Below, piece by piece: positions 1-6,603 of a stretch of DNA of 7,031 nucleotides. Within the stretch, counting starts at the first letter, position 1. Each line of letters begins with the position of its first letter. The translations under genes were made by a program, and so were the position numbers. Where the stretch lies: assembly GCA_024280785.1 (NCBI GenBank), contig JAJRPK010000406.1, positions 1 to 7,031 of the forward strand. Reading direction: 5' to 3'. The stretch comes from Gammaproteobacteria bacterium. GTDB lineage: Bacteria; Pseudomonadota; Gammaproteobacteria; Pseudomonadales; UBA7434. The notes beneath the pieces are model-generated. The model did no database searches and was not told the origin of the DNA. It saw only the letters and a list, made by a program, of their open reading frames with translations.

Positions 1-7
1 AATTGAA

Positions 8-190
8 ATGCCCGATTTATCTCGCTTGTTTTCACCGATAAATTTAGGTTCGATGAACCTGAGAAACCGAATAGTTATGTCGGCGATGACGACCAATTAC
101 GGTTCGCCCGATTTTGAAGTTACCGAGCGATTGATTAAATATCATGAAACTCGCGCTGCGGGTGGGGTTGGTTTAATTACTGTTCATTGA
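8..190 (+). pseudogene. Old Yellow Enzyme-type NADH:flavin oxidoreductase, N-terminal fragment
   Basis: The 60-residue product looks like the start of an OYE/2,4-dienoyl-CoA reductase family flavoprotein. It has 'LFSPINLGSMNLRNRIVMSA' at residues 7-26, followed by 'MTTNYG', then an 'ERLIKYHETRAAGGVGLITV' stretch. These match the first strand and helix of the FMN-binding TIM barrel, where the conserved N-R-I/V and the A/P-M-T segment line the flavin site. Full-length members have roughly 350-700 residues, so nearly all of the barrel is missing. After 'GLITV' (about base 182) the sequence switches to IS6 transposase and reaches a TGA at 188-190. The ATG at 8 fits the usual family start, but only seven bases precede it, so upstream signals cannot be judged. 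Family members reduce activated alkenes or dienoyl-CoA esters. This remnant cannot be functional. Confidence 0.75.
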
Positions 191-369
191 TAAAGTCTTT
201 GTCAAAATGCAAGGGAAGCAACATTATTTGTGGCGTGCGGTGGATCAAGACGGTGAAGTAGTTGGATGTGTTTTTACAGGCTAGACGTGATGGCGCAGCA
301 GCAAAGCAGTTCATTAAACGGTTAAAGAAAACTTATCGGGGTGAGCTGCGAAAAATAGTGACGGACAAG
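183..369 (+). mobile_element. IS6-family transposase, internal fragment (frameshifted)
   Basis: Two reading frames together give a typical IS6-family DDE transposase core. Bases 183-263 encode 'FIDKVFVKMQGKQHYLWRAV' followed by DQDGEVV. After a one-base shift at the GTTGGAT around 261-267, bases 265-369 encode 'DVFLQARRDGAAAKQFIKRL', KKTYRGELRK and IVTDK. Removing one G restores the usual V-V-D-V-F. The Asp in W-R-A-V-D (243-245) and the Asp in T-D-K (364-366) correspond to the first two catalytic aspartates of the family. The N-terminal region and everything after TDK are absent. The left edge is fused to the OYE fragment. The right edge shares a few bases with a minus-strand dehydrogenase fragment. 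The piece lacks the N-terminal region, the catalytic Glu and terminal inverted repeats, so it is dead. Confidence 0.82.
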
Positions 370-434
370 CCCATGCGCCCAGCGCCGGTGACAATGGCAA
401 CTTTGCCCTCTAAGCCTGTGAATACCAATGGCAT
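360..434 (-). pseudogene. Short-chain dehydrogenase/reductase (SDR), N-terminal fragment
   Basis: Read on the minus strand from an ATG at 434-432, the sequence gives 'MPLVFTGLEGKVAIVTGAGR' followed by MGLS. That is a classical SDR N-terminus: a short leader, L-E-G-K-V-A-I-V-T and the start of the TGxxxGxG dinucleotide-binding motif (T-G-A-G-R-M-G). A good Shine-Dalgarno AGGGGG lies at 445-440, five bases before the ATG, which supports a genuine former start. After about 24 codons the frame runs into transposase sequence (from about 366-360 downward) and homology stops, so the catalytic Ser-Tyr-Lys region is missing. The fragment lies downstream of the AraC-type regulator on the same strand, 150 bases from its stop. 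The lost dehydrogenase may once have been transcribed with or controlled by that regulator, which is inference. It is too short to be listed by most gene callers. Confidence 0.65.
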
Positions 435-514
435 GTGTGCCCCCTGATAGCTCGTTTTGTAAGTTGACTTTCAAGCCGGCACTTTAACAGATGCCAGAGT
501 GATACGACCGAGGA

Positions 515-535
515 TACTCATAATTATCTTGAGTA
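515..535. repeat. Inverted repeat between the regulator and the SDR fragment
   Basis: TACTCA at 515-520 is mirrored by TGAGTA at 530-535 around a 9-base A/T-rich centre. It lies between the end of the AraC-family gene and the start of the SDR fragment. No T-run follows on the minus strand, so a strong intrinsic terminator is unlikely. It could be an operator for the lost dehydrogenase or chance. Confidence 0.25.
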
Positions 536-584
536 AAACAATAACTGCTGTAAACCCATGTCATACCGCATTGTAATAACGCCG

Positions 585-1682
585 TCACCGTTTTCGGTAT
601 TCGCTGGGACTACACCCCAAGCGCCGACGAAAACAGCGACCAAAATACAAAGGGTCTTCATATCCGACCGCTTCGGCAATCGTACTAATGTGCATTGACG
701 TGTCCTGCAGCAATCGGCAGGCTTTTGCAATTCTTAGTTCATGGCGGGATTGGAGTAAGCTAACACCCATCTGCTTTTTAAATAATGTAGCCAATCGAGA
801 TCGAGACATACCGCTAATTTCCGTTAAGCTTTCGATAGTAAAGGCTTGGTCAAAATGATCATTGATATAAGTGGCAACCTTTTTGATTCTATTATCTACG
901 GGGATCCCATCATGCCGTAAGGCCAATTCATGGCAGCGAATGAGAATTTCTTCTAACAAATTCTTTTTGAGGTCATCAGCAACTCGTTGTTCTTTGGGGT
1001 CAGTACTAATTATCTCTTTAAATAAATAAGCGATGCGTTTTTTTTCTTTCTCGCTGGAAACGGATAAATGATAAATGTTTGGTCCGACTTCTGGCCACTG
1101 CAGCCAGGGCAGTAAGCGACTCCAAACCGGAAAGTGAACATGATGATGAACCCAGCGTTGGCAGCTGTCGTCTCGACGAATATCGTAAATCGCTGACGGA
1201 GAAAAGAGCACTATGTCTCCGGGGTAGGTGAGGAGGTCCCGGCGAATACAATTGTAACGACCGCAGCCTTCGACGGTAAGAATCATAGACCAACTCGGGC
1301 GGGCTTTTGATAAATGCAGGTGAATATCGTTGATGCTATCTTTGACAAAATTCGCGGTGCCGCCATAGATGTCCGATGTTATCCACATCGTTGAGTCTTC
1401 AACAGCATCCAGAACTTCGCAGATAAAGGCGGTTGCTTGAGTTTCTGAGAAACTGTCCTCGTGGCTAAACGTTGGCTTCCATCGGCTTATCACGTCGCTC
1501 ATTCGCGGTTGTTTTCGCAATATTTTGACCAATTCACTGCGATTTTGTTGAACAATTTCCCTGTCATTAATCCCGCCGAAATCAAAAATCATCACCATGT
1601 ATTGGTTGAACTCGTCATCGCTTACCTGATGATTATCAATCAATTTGTACAGCACCGTAGCGCCTTTTATTGTGTTGTTCAT
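585..1682 (-). CDS. AraC-family transcriptional regulator
   Basis: The 365-residue product ends in a clear AraC/XylS double helix-turn-helix. The first HTH is at about residues 281-301 (FTIESLTEISGMSRSRLATL). The second is at about 330-362, with the family signature IAEAVGYEDPLYFGRCFRR and the C-terminal G-C-S-P-S-E-Y-R. Residues ~105-195 resemble the AraC-type sensing/dimerisation cupin: a LHLSKARPSWSMILTVEG strand, then Y-P-G-D-I-V-L-F-S-P and a run of His residues (VHHHVHFP, 178-185). Well-studied members have about 280-300 residues, so the first ~98 residues are an unusual extension. Later ATGs (Met61, Met99) are possible starts, but none of the three candidates has a convincing Shine-Dalgarno. 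The gene is divergent from the LuxE/LuxC operon, so it most likely controls that operon and/or the lost SDR. The inducer is unknown. Confidence 0.93.
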   Translation of the reverse strand: MNNTIKGATVLYKLIDNHQVSDDEFNQYMVMIFDFGGINDREIVQQNRSELVKILRKQPRMSDVISRWKPTFSHEDSFSETQATAFICEVLDAVEDSTMWITSDIYGGTANFVKDSINDIHLHLSKARPSWSMILTVEGCGRYNCIRRDLLTYPGDIVLFSPSAIYDIRRDDSCQRWVHHHVHFPVWSRLLPWLQWPEVGPNIYHLSVSSEKEKKRIAYLFKEIISTDPKEQRVADDLKKNLLEEILIRCHELALRHDGIPVDNRIKKVATYINDHFDQAFTIESLTEISGMSRSRLATLFKKQMGVSLLQSRHELRIAKACRLLQDTSMHISTIAEAVGYEDPLYFGRCFRRRLGCSPSEYRKR

Positions 1683-1707
1683 GCGAATACAGAGTTGTTC
1701 ATGCGAA
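1674..1707. repeat. Pair of 14-bp direct repeats at the regulator's start
   Basis: GTTGTTCATGCGAA occurs at 1674-1687 and again, identically, at 1694-1707, with a 20-bp period (about two helical turns). Tandem half-sites with roughly this spacing are the usual geometry of AraC-family operators. The first copy contains the annotated ATG of the regulator. The second contains another ATG (1702-1700) that opens only a seven-codon frame. The pair may be an autoregulatory site over the translation start, or a small tandem duplication that copied the start codon. Confidence 0.5.
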
Positions 1708-1722
1708 ATCGCCCAATGTGAA

Positions 1723-1745
1723 ATTGATACTCAGCGCATTGATAC
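1723..1745. repeat. ATTGATAC direct repeat in the divergent promoter region
   Basis: ATTGATAC is found at 1723-1730 and 1738-1745, a 15-bp period, just inside the predicted transcript start of the regulator. It could be a protein-binding half-site pair. Eight-base identity in an A/T-rich spacer is weak evidence by itself. Confidence 0.3.
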
Positions 1746-1755
1746 CGCGCTCCCT

Positions 1756-1761
1756 ATTATA
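1756..1761 (-). promoter_or_regulatory. Predicted -10 box for the AraC-family gene
   Basis: On the minus strand 1761-1756 reads TATAAT, a perfect sigma-70 -10 hexamer, preceded by GC. No good -35 lies 16-18 bases upstream (A/T-rich TTTATA/TTTTAT only), as is common at activator-dependent promoters. A start near 1749 would give a leader of about 65 bases that contains both repeat pairs. A 5-bp inverted repeat, GCGCT at 1747-1751 and AGCGC at 1761-1765, brackets the hexamer. Confidence 0.45.
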
Positions 1762-1876
1762 GCGCTCGTTAGCACTTTATAAAACAAATGTCCCTGTATC
1801 GAAAAAAAATGCCCTTGCTGGGAACTCCTTACCCGCTGTAAATTAGGCGAACCATCAATCTGCCTGAACCTTGAAA

Positions 1877-3286
1877 ATGCCTAGTATTGTTGAGCGTTTA
1901 ATTGAAGACCCACTAAATTTTGTGGAGTGTGACTACTACGATTGCTTTCAGATAAGCTGCGCTGATATAGAACAAATTCACCTGGAGGGCGCTAAAAAGC
2001 GATTTGACCAACTACGCGATAGTATTCCAATTTTGCGAAAGCTGGCCTCAGAGCAGCGAATTGAAAGCATTGAACAGATCAATGATCTAGTGCCATTATT
2101 ATTTCCGCATACGGTTTACAAGTCCTATCCGTTCTCTTATCTGGAAAAGAACCGCTTTGATAAATTAACTCGTTGGTTTAATACATTGACGGCTGAAGAC
2201 CTAAGTCAGCTAGATGTTTCGAGTTGTACCAGCATTGATTGTTGGATTAAGGTTATTGAGAAGGGGACGGGGTTAAAGCCGTGTCATACCTCAGGTACTA
2301 CTGGCAAGTTGTCATTTTTGCCTCGATCGCATGATCAGTGGTATACGCAGATTAACCTGATCGGAAATATGATTCGTGATTGGCACGGAAAAAACTCAGG
2401 CCCGGACCTGAAAAAGAATCATCTCCCCTATGTCCAGCCACATTATAAATCAGGCTCAGCCGCTTTGTTACGCGGCAGCCAAACCCAGATCGAGGTGTTC
2501 TCAGGAGGTGCGGATAATGCCGTATATCTGTACCCCGAAAGTTTAAGTGCCGATGTTGCCTCGCTAGCGGGCCGCATTCGTGTTGCGGAATCACGCGGTG
2601 AGTTAGGGCTACTTCGAATTCAACCAGAGCTTCTTGCCAGACGGGACGAAATGGTAGAGAGAGAACGTCAGCGCCCAGAGCGTATGAAAGAGTTTTTACA
2701 AGAAGCTATTGCTCGCTTCGGTGGTAAGCCGATTGTCTTGAGCTCGGTATGGCCGATATTGTTCGATGCTGCGCAAGACGGATTTGCTAATGGTGTTAGC
2801 CAGGTGTTTGCGCCGGGCAGTGTGTTGATTTCAGGCGGTGGTCTCAAAGGGAGGGACCTTCCTGATGACTGGCGCTCGCAAATATTTGAGTTTTTGGGTT
2901 TTGATCAAGCCTACGAAGTTTATAGTATGAGCGAAATGATGCTTCTATTCCCTAGCTGCACAGAGAAGAACTATCACGTACCGCCCGTGTTGGTTCCATT
3001 CTGTCTGGACCCGGAAACCGGCGAAGCGTTACCACGCACAGGCCGGCAGACGGGGCGCTTCGCGTATCTGGATTTGCTTCCCGACAACTACTGGGGTGGT
3101 TTGGTTACCGGCGATGAAGTCACTATGTCTGGCTGGGATGAGCCTTGCGGGTGCGGCCGTGCTGGCCCTTACGTCGATCATGAAATTCGTCGCTATAGCC
3201 AGAAAGAAGGTGGCGATGACAAAATCAATTGTGCGGGCACGCCAGAGGCGCAGCAGCGAGCTATCAATTTTATTGTTAACTCATAA
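1877..3286 (+). CDS. LuxE-like acyl-adenylating enzyme / acyl-protein synthetase
   Basis: The 469-residue cytosolic protein belongs to the ANL adenylating superfamily, closest in look to LuxE acyl-protein synthetases. It has the ATP phosphate-binding loop HTSGTTGKLSFLPRS (137-151), a Y-S-M-S-E-M motif (349-354) matching the family's substrate/adenylate loop, and G-D-E-V-T (412-416). A Cys-rich C-terminus follows (CGCGRAGP, 424-431), with RRYSQKEGGDDKINCAG at 438-454. In the bioluminescence complex LuxE activates a fatty acid as acyl-AMP, holds it on a C-terminal Cys and hands it to LuxC. Cys452 is a candidate for that residue here, by inference. Vibrio LuxE has roughly 370-380 residues, so this is a longer variant. 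The ATG at 1877 was chosen over a TTG six bases earlier. It is the first operon gene, 12 bases before its LuxC-like partner. A ligase loading acyl-CoA or a carrier protein cannot be excluded. Confidence 0.85.
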   Translation: MPSIVERLIEDPLNFVECDYYDCFQISCADIEQIHLEGAKKRFDQLRDSIPILRKLASEQRIESIEQINDLVPLLFPHTVYKSYPFSYLEKNRFDKLTRWFNTLTAEDLSQLDVSSCTSIDCWIKVIEKGTGLKPCHTSGTTGKLSFLPRSHDQWYTQINLIGNMIRDWHGKNSGPDLKKNHLPYVQPHYKSGSAALLRGSQTQIEVFSGGADNAVYLYPESLSADVASLAGRIRVAESRGELGLLRIQPELLARRDEMVERERQRPERMKEFLQEAIARFGGKPIVLSSVWPILFDAAQDGFANGVSQVFAPGSVLISGGGLKGRDLPDDWRSQIFEFLGFDQAYEVYSMSEMMLLFPSCTEKNYHVPPVLVPFCLDPETGEALPRTGRQTGRFAYLDLLPDNYWGGLVTGDEVTMSGWDEPCGCGRAGPYVDHEIRRYSQKEGGDDKINCAGTPEAQQRAINFIVNS

Positions 3287-3298
3287 TAGGCGATTAAA

Positions 3299-4744
3299 AT
3301 GTTTCGCATACCCTTGATTGTGCGCGGTGAAGTTATCGACGATTGCTTGCTAGAGTTTAATGGTCGACGCGGTGAAATTGGGTTTTGTACGCCAGATGTC
3401 GAACATTATATTGATAAGATAGTATTGCAGCGTCCCAGTGCAATGGCTGACCTCTACTCTATAGATTTTGAGAGTATCCTCGATTATTTGTCAGAGCTGA
3501 GCGAACGATTAAACTTTACAAACAATGCTCACATGCAAGAGGCATTTGATCTGTCGTGTTTGACTAGCGGTCTTTCAGAGAGCATTCTGCGTTACCAGTA
3601 TGAAAATATACCGTATTATTTTCAGCGCGATGTTGTGGAGGATATGACCGAAAATCTTATAGGCATAGACAATATTGAAGGCTGGGTAGAACAAAGACCT
3701 CGCAATAACAATGATACCAAAGTTTCAATTCGCGCCTTCGGTTCCAGAGCAGTACATATCATTGCCGGTAATGCGCCAGTCCTCGCTGCCACGACAATTA
3801 TTCGTAACGCCATAACGCGTAGCGACGGTGTAATAAAATTGCCGTCTAACGATCCACTCACTGCTACTGCTATTGCACTTACAATGGCGGAAATGGCGCC
3901 CGAACACCCGCTAACTCGGCATTTATCGGTAGCTTATTGGAAAGGTGGCAATGAGAGCTTTGAATCAAAGCTCTATCAGCCTCGCTATATAGAAAAAATT
4001 ATCGCCTGGGGTGGTTATGCCAGTATTCAGTACGTAACCAAATACCTGCAACCGGGTATAGATTTGATTACTCTTGATCCCAAGCATTCGGCTTCGATTG
4101 TCGGTAAAGAAGCCTTTGAAAATGAACAAACAATGCGTGAAGTTGCAGCGCAAGCCGCTCTTGATATTGCGAGCCTTAATCAGGAGGCCTGCGTTAATGC
4201 GCGAGTGATTCACGCTGTTTGTGGCACTAACGAAAAAGGTTTGGCGAATGTAAATCGGTGGGGTGAGATGGTTTATGAGGCAATGCAGAAGTTACCAGAC
4301 ACGATAAGCACACAGCACAAGGCTTTTGATCCTCAACTAAGAGAAGAGTTGGATGGCTTGCGACTATTTGACGAAGACCATCGTTTAATCGGTGGTGTTG
4401 GCAGCGAAGGTGCAATAATTATTTCCCAGATTGATGAGCCGGTAGATTTTTCCCATTTACTGGCTTGCCGTGTTGCAAACATTGTGCCGGTGGACGACGT
4501 AGATACAGCGCTAAAATCAGTAAATGCCTATACCCAGACAATCGGAATATATCCCGAAACTTTAAAGCAGCAAATACGTGACAACTTAGCCTGGCAGGGA
4601 GCGCAGCGTATAGTTTCACTGGGTGGTGCAGTAAATCTAGTGGCAGTTTCGACTCCGCAGGATGGAATTGAGCCAGTCCGCCGCATGTGCAAATGGATAG
4701 TAGACGAGCGGCATTCGAATAATCTCCCTCTGGAGGCAATATGA
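3299..4744 (+). CDS. LuxC-like acyl-CoA reductase (fatty aldehyde-forming)
   Basis: This 481-residue protein is a LuxC-family acyl-CoA reductase, which reduces an activated acyl group to an aldehyde with NADPH through an acyl-Cys intermediate. Seen in the sequence: the cofactor-binding stretch HIIAGNAPVLAATTIIRN (153-170), the nucleophile region ASLNQEACVNARV with Cys298 as the likely acylated residue, GGVGSEGAIIISQ (365-377), and the C-terminal TIGIYPETL and AWQGAQRIVSLGG segments (414-422, 431-443). Length matches LuxC (about 480). An AGGCGA Shine-Dalgarno (3288-3293) sits five bases before the ATG. The stop overlaps the next gene by four bases (ATGA), implying translational coupling. Its direct neighbour is the LuxE-like synthetase, so the two probably form a fatty acid reductase. 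There is no LuxD acyltransferase or luciferase, so the aldehyde presumably feeds the two downstream enzymes. Confidence 0.94.
   Translation: MFRIPLIVRGEVIDDCLLEFNGRRGEIGFCTPDVEHYIDKIVLQRPSAMADLYSIDFESILDYLSELSERLNFTNNAHMQEAFDLSCLTSGLSESILRYQYENIPYYFQRDVVEDMTENLIGIDNIEGWVEQRPRNNNDTKVSIRAFGSRAVHIIAGNAPVLAATTIIRNAITRSDGVIKLPSNDPLTATAIALTMAEMAPEHPLTRHLSVAYWKGGNESFESKLYQPRYIEKIIAWGGYASIQYVTKYLQPGIDLITLDPKHSASIVGKEAFENEQTMREVAAQAALDIASLNQEACVNARVIHAVCGTNEKGLANVNRWGEMVYEAMQKLPDTISTQHKAFDPQLREELDGLRLFDEDHRLIGGVGSEGAIIISQIDEPVDFSHLLACRVANIVPVDDVDTALKSVNAYTQTIGIYPETLKQQIRDNLAWQGAQRIVSLGGAVNLVAVSTPQDGIEPVRRMCKWIVDERHSNNLPLEAI
4731..4736 (+). promoter_or_regulatory. Strong ribosome binding site for the extended SDR
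   Basis: TGGAGG lies four bases before the ATG at 4741, inside the last codons of the LuxC-like gene. It supports the overlapping start. Confidence 0.7.
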
Positions 4745-5730
4745 AAGTACTCGTGACCGGTGCTAACGGTCATATTGGTTCGCACGTTGTTCGCGCATGC
4801 GAAAACTTAGGCTACGAGGTGAGGGCCTTTGTTCGCGAAGGCGCCGATTGCCGCGGGTTAGAAAGCTGTAAAGCTGAGCGTTTTATCGGTGATATTTATG
4901 ATAAACAGTCGCTGCGGATGGCAGCATCTGACTGCGATGTAATCATTCATATGGCTACCGTCTTTAAACTCTACGCCGATGATCCGCAAGACATAATCAG
5001 GCCGGCAGTAGAGGGGGCAAAGAACATAATCGAGGTCGCTAGTGAGTTGGGTATTAACCGTATTGTTTACACCAGTTCTATGGCTACTGTTGGAGCTGCT
5101 GAACGGCCCGATGCTATTCGGGATAACACTCAATGGAGTGATCCGCCGGAATCTTCCTACGCAATCGCGAAGTTGGAAAGCGAACGTGTTGCGCAAAATA
5201 TGGCCAAAGAGAACGGCATCGATATCGTAACTATCTGCCCATGTGCCGTACTTGGGAGCCATGATTACCGCATCACTCCAACTAGCCAGATGGTGGTCGA
5301 CATCGCCACGGGTAAAACACCTGTGTTACTAGGGGGTTTTAATGTTGTCGCTGTTGAAGATGTAGCTAAAGTACATGCTTTAGCGGTAGAACAGGGTGAG
5401 CCTGGCAAGCGCTATATTGTAGGCTCTGATAATCTTACCTTATTAGAAATGGGAAAAATTATTCAAAAATACGGCGGTAAAAAACCGGTGTATTTGCCCA
5501 TACCGCGAGCGCTGGTGATGACTATTGTTCATGTTTCTAAACGGGTTTGCTGGTTGCTACGAAAGCCTGTCCCTGAAGATTTAAAAATGGCTGAGGACGC
5601 TTTTGGCAAATATAGCTTTTACGATGTTCGGGAAACGCTGGATACTTTTGATTACCGACCGATAAGTTCTGAGCAAGCGATAAAAAACTCTATAGATTGG
5701 CTAATATCCAGCAACAAGCTTGCTATTTAG
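4741..5730 (+). CDS. NAD(P)-dependent extended SDR (3-beta-HSD / OleD / dihydroflavonol reductase type)
   Basis: The 329-residue product is an extended short-chain dehydrogenase of the NAD-dependent epimerase/3-beta-hydroxysteroid dehydrogenase type. The Rossmann motif TGANGHIG is at residues 6-13, an acidic D-I-Y-D turn at 51-54, the conserved V-Y-T-S-S at 109-113 and the catalytic Y-A-I-A-K at 140-144. ICPCAVLGSHD (165-175) fits the substrate-side loop. Relatives include OleD (reducing 2-alkyl-3-keto acids), sterol dehydrogenases and dihydroflavonol reductases, so it likely interconverts a hydroxyl and a carbonyl on a hydrophobic substrate. The start overlaps the LuxC-like stop (ATGA) behind a strong Shine-Dalgarno, so the two are co-translated. 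A hydrophobic patch with basic residues (255-275) may place it near the membrane. A sugar-nucleotide epimerase is less likely from the context. The exact substrate is unknown. Confidence 0.9.
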   Translation: MKVLVTGANGHIGSHVVRACENLGYEVRAFVREGADCRGLESCKAERFIGDIYDKQSLRMAASDCDVIIHMATVFKLYADDPQDIIRPAVEGAKNIIEVASELGINRIVYTSSMATVGAAERPDAIRDNTQWSDPPESSYAIAKLESERVAQNMAKENGIDIVTICPCAVLGSHDYRITPTSQMVVDIATGKTPVLLGGFNVVAVEDVAKVHALAVEQGEPGKRYIVGSDNLTLLEMGKIIQKYGGKKPVYLPIPRALVMTIVHVSKRVCWLLRKPVPEDLKMAEDAFGKYSFYDVRETLDTFDYRPISSEQAIKNSIDWLISSNKLAI

Positions 5731-5849
5731 GTTCTAGTGAACCGTGTAAATGGCGCGATTCACAAGGCCAACTTACTGTTCTTCTCTGTGGGTATTCGCC
5801 GGCGGTTTCCTCGGATTAAATTCATTTACAAAAACGGATGTGAACACTG

Positions 5850-6578
5850 ATGAATAATAGTGAATTGGCGTTACAACATGTTTGGGATTTGATTCTCAAT
5901 AATATGGGCGAAGTATTTTTAAGTTCACCTTCGTTTATATTTATAGCGGTGGTGCTCGGCATTTATGTTCCAGGTATCGTATTTTCGTTTGTGGATGTGT
6001 ATGTCAGCAAACGCATGAGTTTGAAGGAAAGCCTTGTGGTGTACTGGCGCGCGATGAAGTGGTATTCAGCACTCTATGTGGTGTTGCTAACGCTGTTTAT
6101 TTTTATCCCTATGCGAGTATTCGACGTGCCTGCTGAAGCGCCGTCACTGCTGGAGTTCTTTACTGATATTCTGCTCTATTTCCTTTTAGGCGACTTTGTA
6201 TCTTATGTGTGGCACGTTGTTGAGCACAAGCACAAGTGGTATGGAAAGAAGGTCCATTATATCCATCATGTCGACAAGCCACCGCTCAGTGTTTGGACCG
6301 CAATGGTTGTTCACCCAGTAGAGGCATGTACAGTGTTTATCTGCTTTCATATATACGGTATTTTGTTTTCGATACATCCTTTAACTTTTGCTGTAGCAGC
6401 ATTTTCAATAACGGCCGTTACCATGATTACTCATTGCGGATATAAGCTGCCAATATATGATTGGTTTTTCGCTACAGCAAAGGGACATTACTTGCATCAT
6501 TCTTCCCAAGAGCCAACTAACGTATCAGTTGTGCTAACCCTGTGTGATCGATTGTTTGGAACCTTTAGGGCAGCGTAG
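5850..6578 (+). CDS. Membrane fatty acid hydroxylase / sterol desaturase family protein
   Basis: This 242-residue integral membrane protein has the histidine boxes of the FA_hydroxylase (sterol desaturase) superfamily. These are HVVEH (122-126), HYIHH (136-140), an isolated T-H-C-G (194-197) and HYLHH (213-217), which bind a di-iron centre using O2. The lead-in D-F-V-S-Y-x-W-H (115-122) is typical. Hydrophobic segments lie near 27-50, 71-91, 102-121 and 152-194, giving a four-helix-like layout with the His boxes on the cytoplasmic face. Length is at the low end of the family. Members hydroxylate, desaturate or cleave lipid chains; plant CER1-type relatives take part in alkane formation. The start is bounded by an in-frame TGA at 5841-5843. 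The Shine-Dalgarno is weak (GGA at 5836-5838). A 119-base gap from the SDR holds no terminator I can recognise, so the gene is probably in the same transcript. Confidence 0.92.
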   Translation: MNNSELALQHVWDLILNNMGEVFLSSPSFIFIAVVLGIYVPGIVFSFVDVYVSKRMSLKESLVVYWRAMKWYSALYVVLLTLFIFIPMRVFDVPAEAPSLLEFFTDILLYFLLGDFVSYVWHVVEHKHKWYGKKVHYIHHVDKPPLSVWTAMVVHPVEACTVFICFHIYGILFSIHPLTFAVAAFSITAVTMITHCGYKLPIYDWFFATAKGHYLHHSSQEPTNVSVVLTLCDRLFGTFRAA

Positions 6579-6603
6579 TAGTAGTGAAGGTAAATGAGCA
6601 GCA

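Larger units (their letters stand above)
1683..1876. promoter_or_regulatory. Divergent intergenic control region
   Basis: This 194-base spacer separates the divergent regulator and LuxE-like gene and must hold promoters for both. Only the regulator's -10 is clear. For the plus strand, the best candidate is a poor TTGCTG (1815-1820) with TAAATT (1839-1844) at an 18-bp spacing, so the operon promoter probably needs an activator. No strong Shine-Dalgarno is visible just upstream of the LuxE-like ATG. Confidence 0.5.

Noticed and set aside
4419..4739. A 106-codon minus-strand open frame
   Set aside because: It is antisense to the conserved LuxC C-terminus and shows no family features.
1877..4744. 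A bioluminescence (lux) operon
   Set aside because: Only LuxE-like and LuxC-like proteins are present, in reversed order from luxCDABE, with no luxA, luxB or luxD.
4858..5262. A 134-codon minus-strand open frame
   Set aside because: It lies wholly opposite the extended SDR, whose motifs are clear. The translation has no recognisable domain.
5730..5743. Small hairpin GGTTC-TAGT-GAACC after the SDR stop as a terminator
   Set aside because: The stem is only five pairs with no T-run after it, so it is unlikely to end transcription before the hydroxylase.
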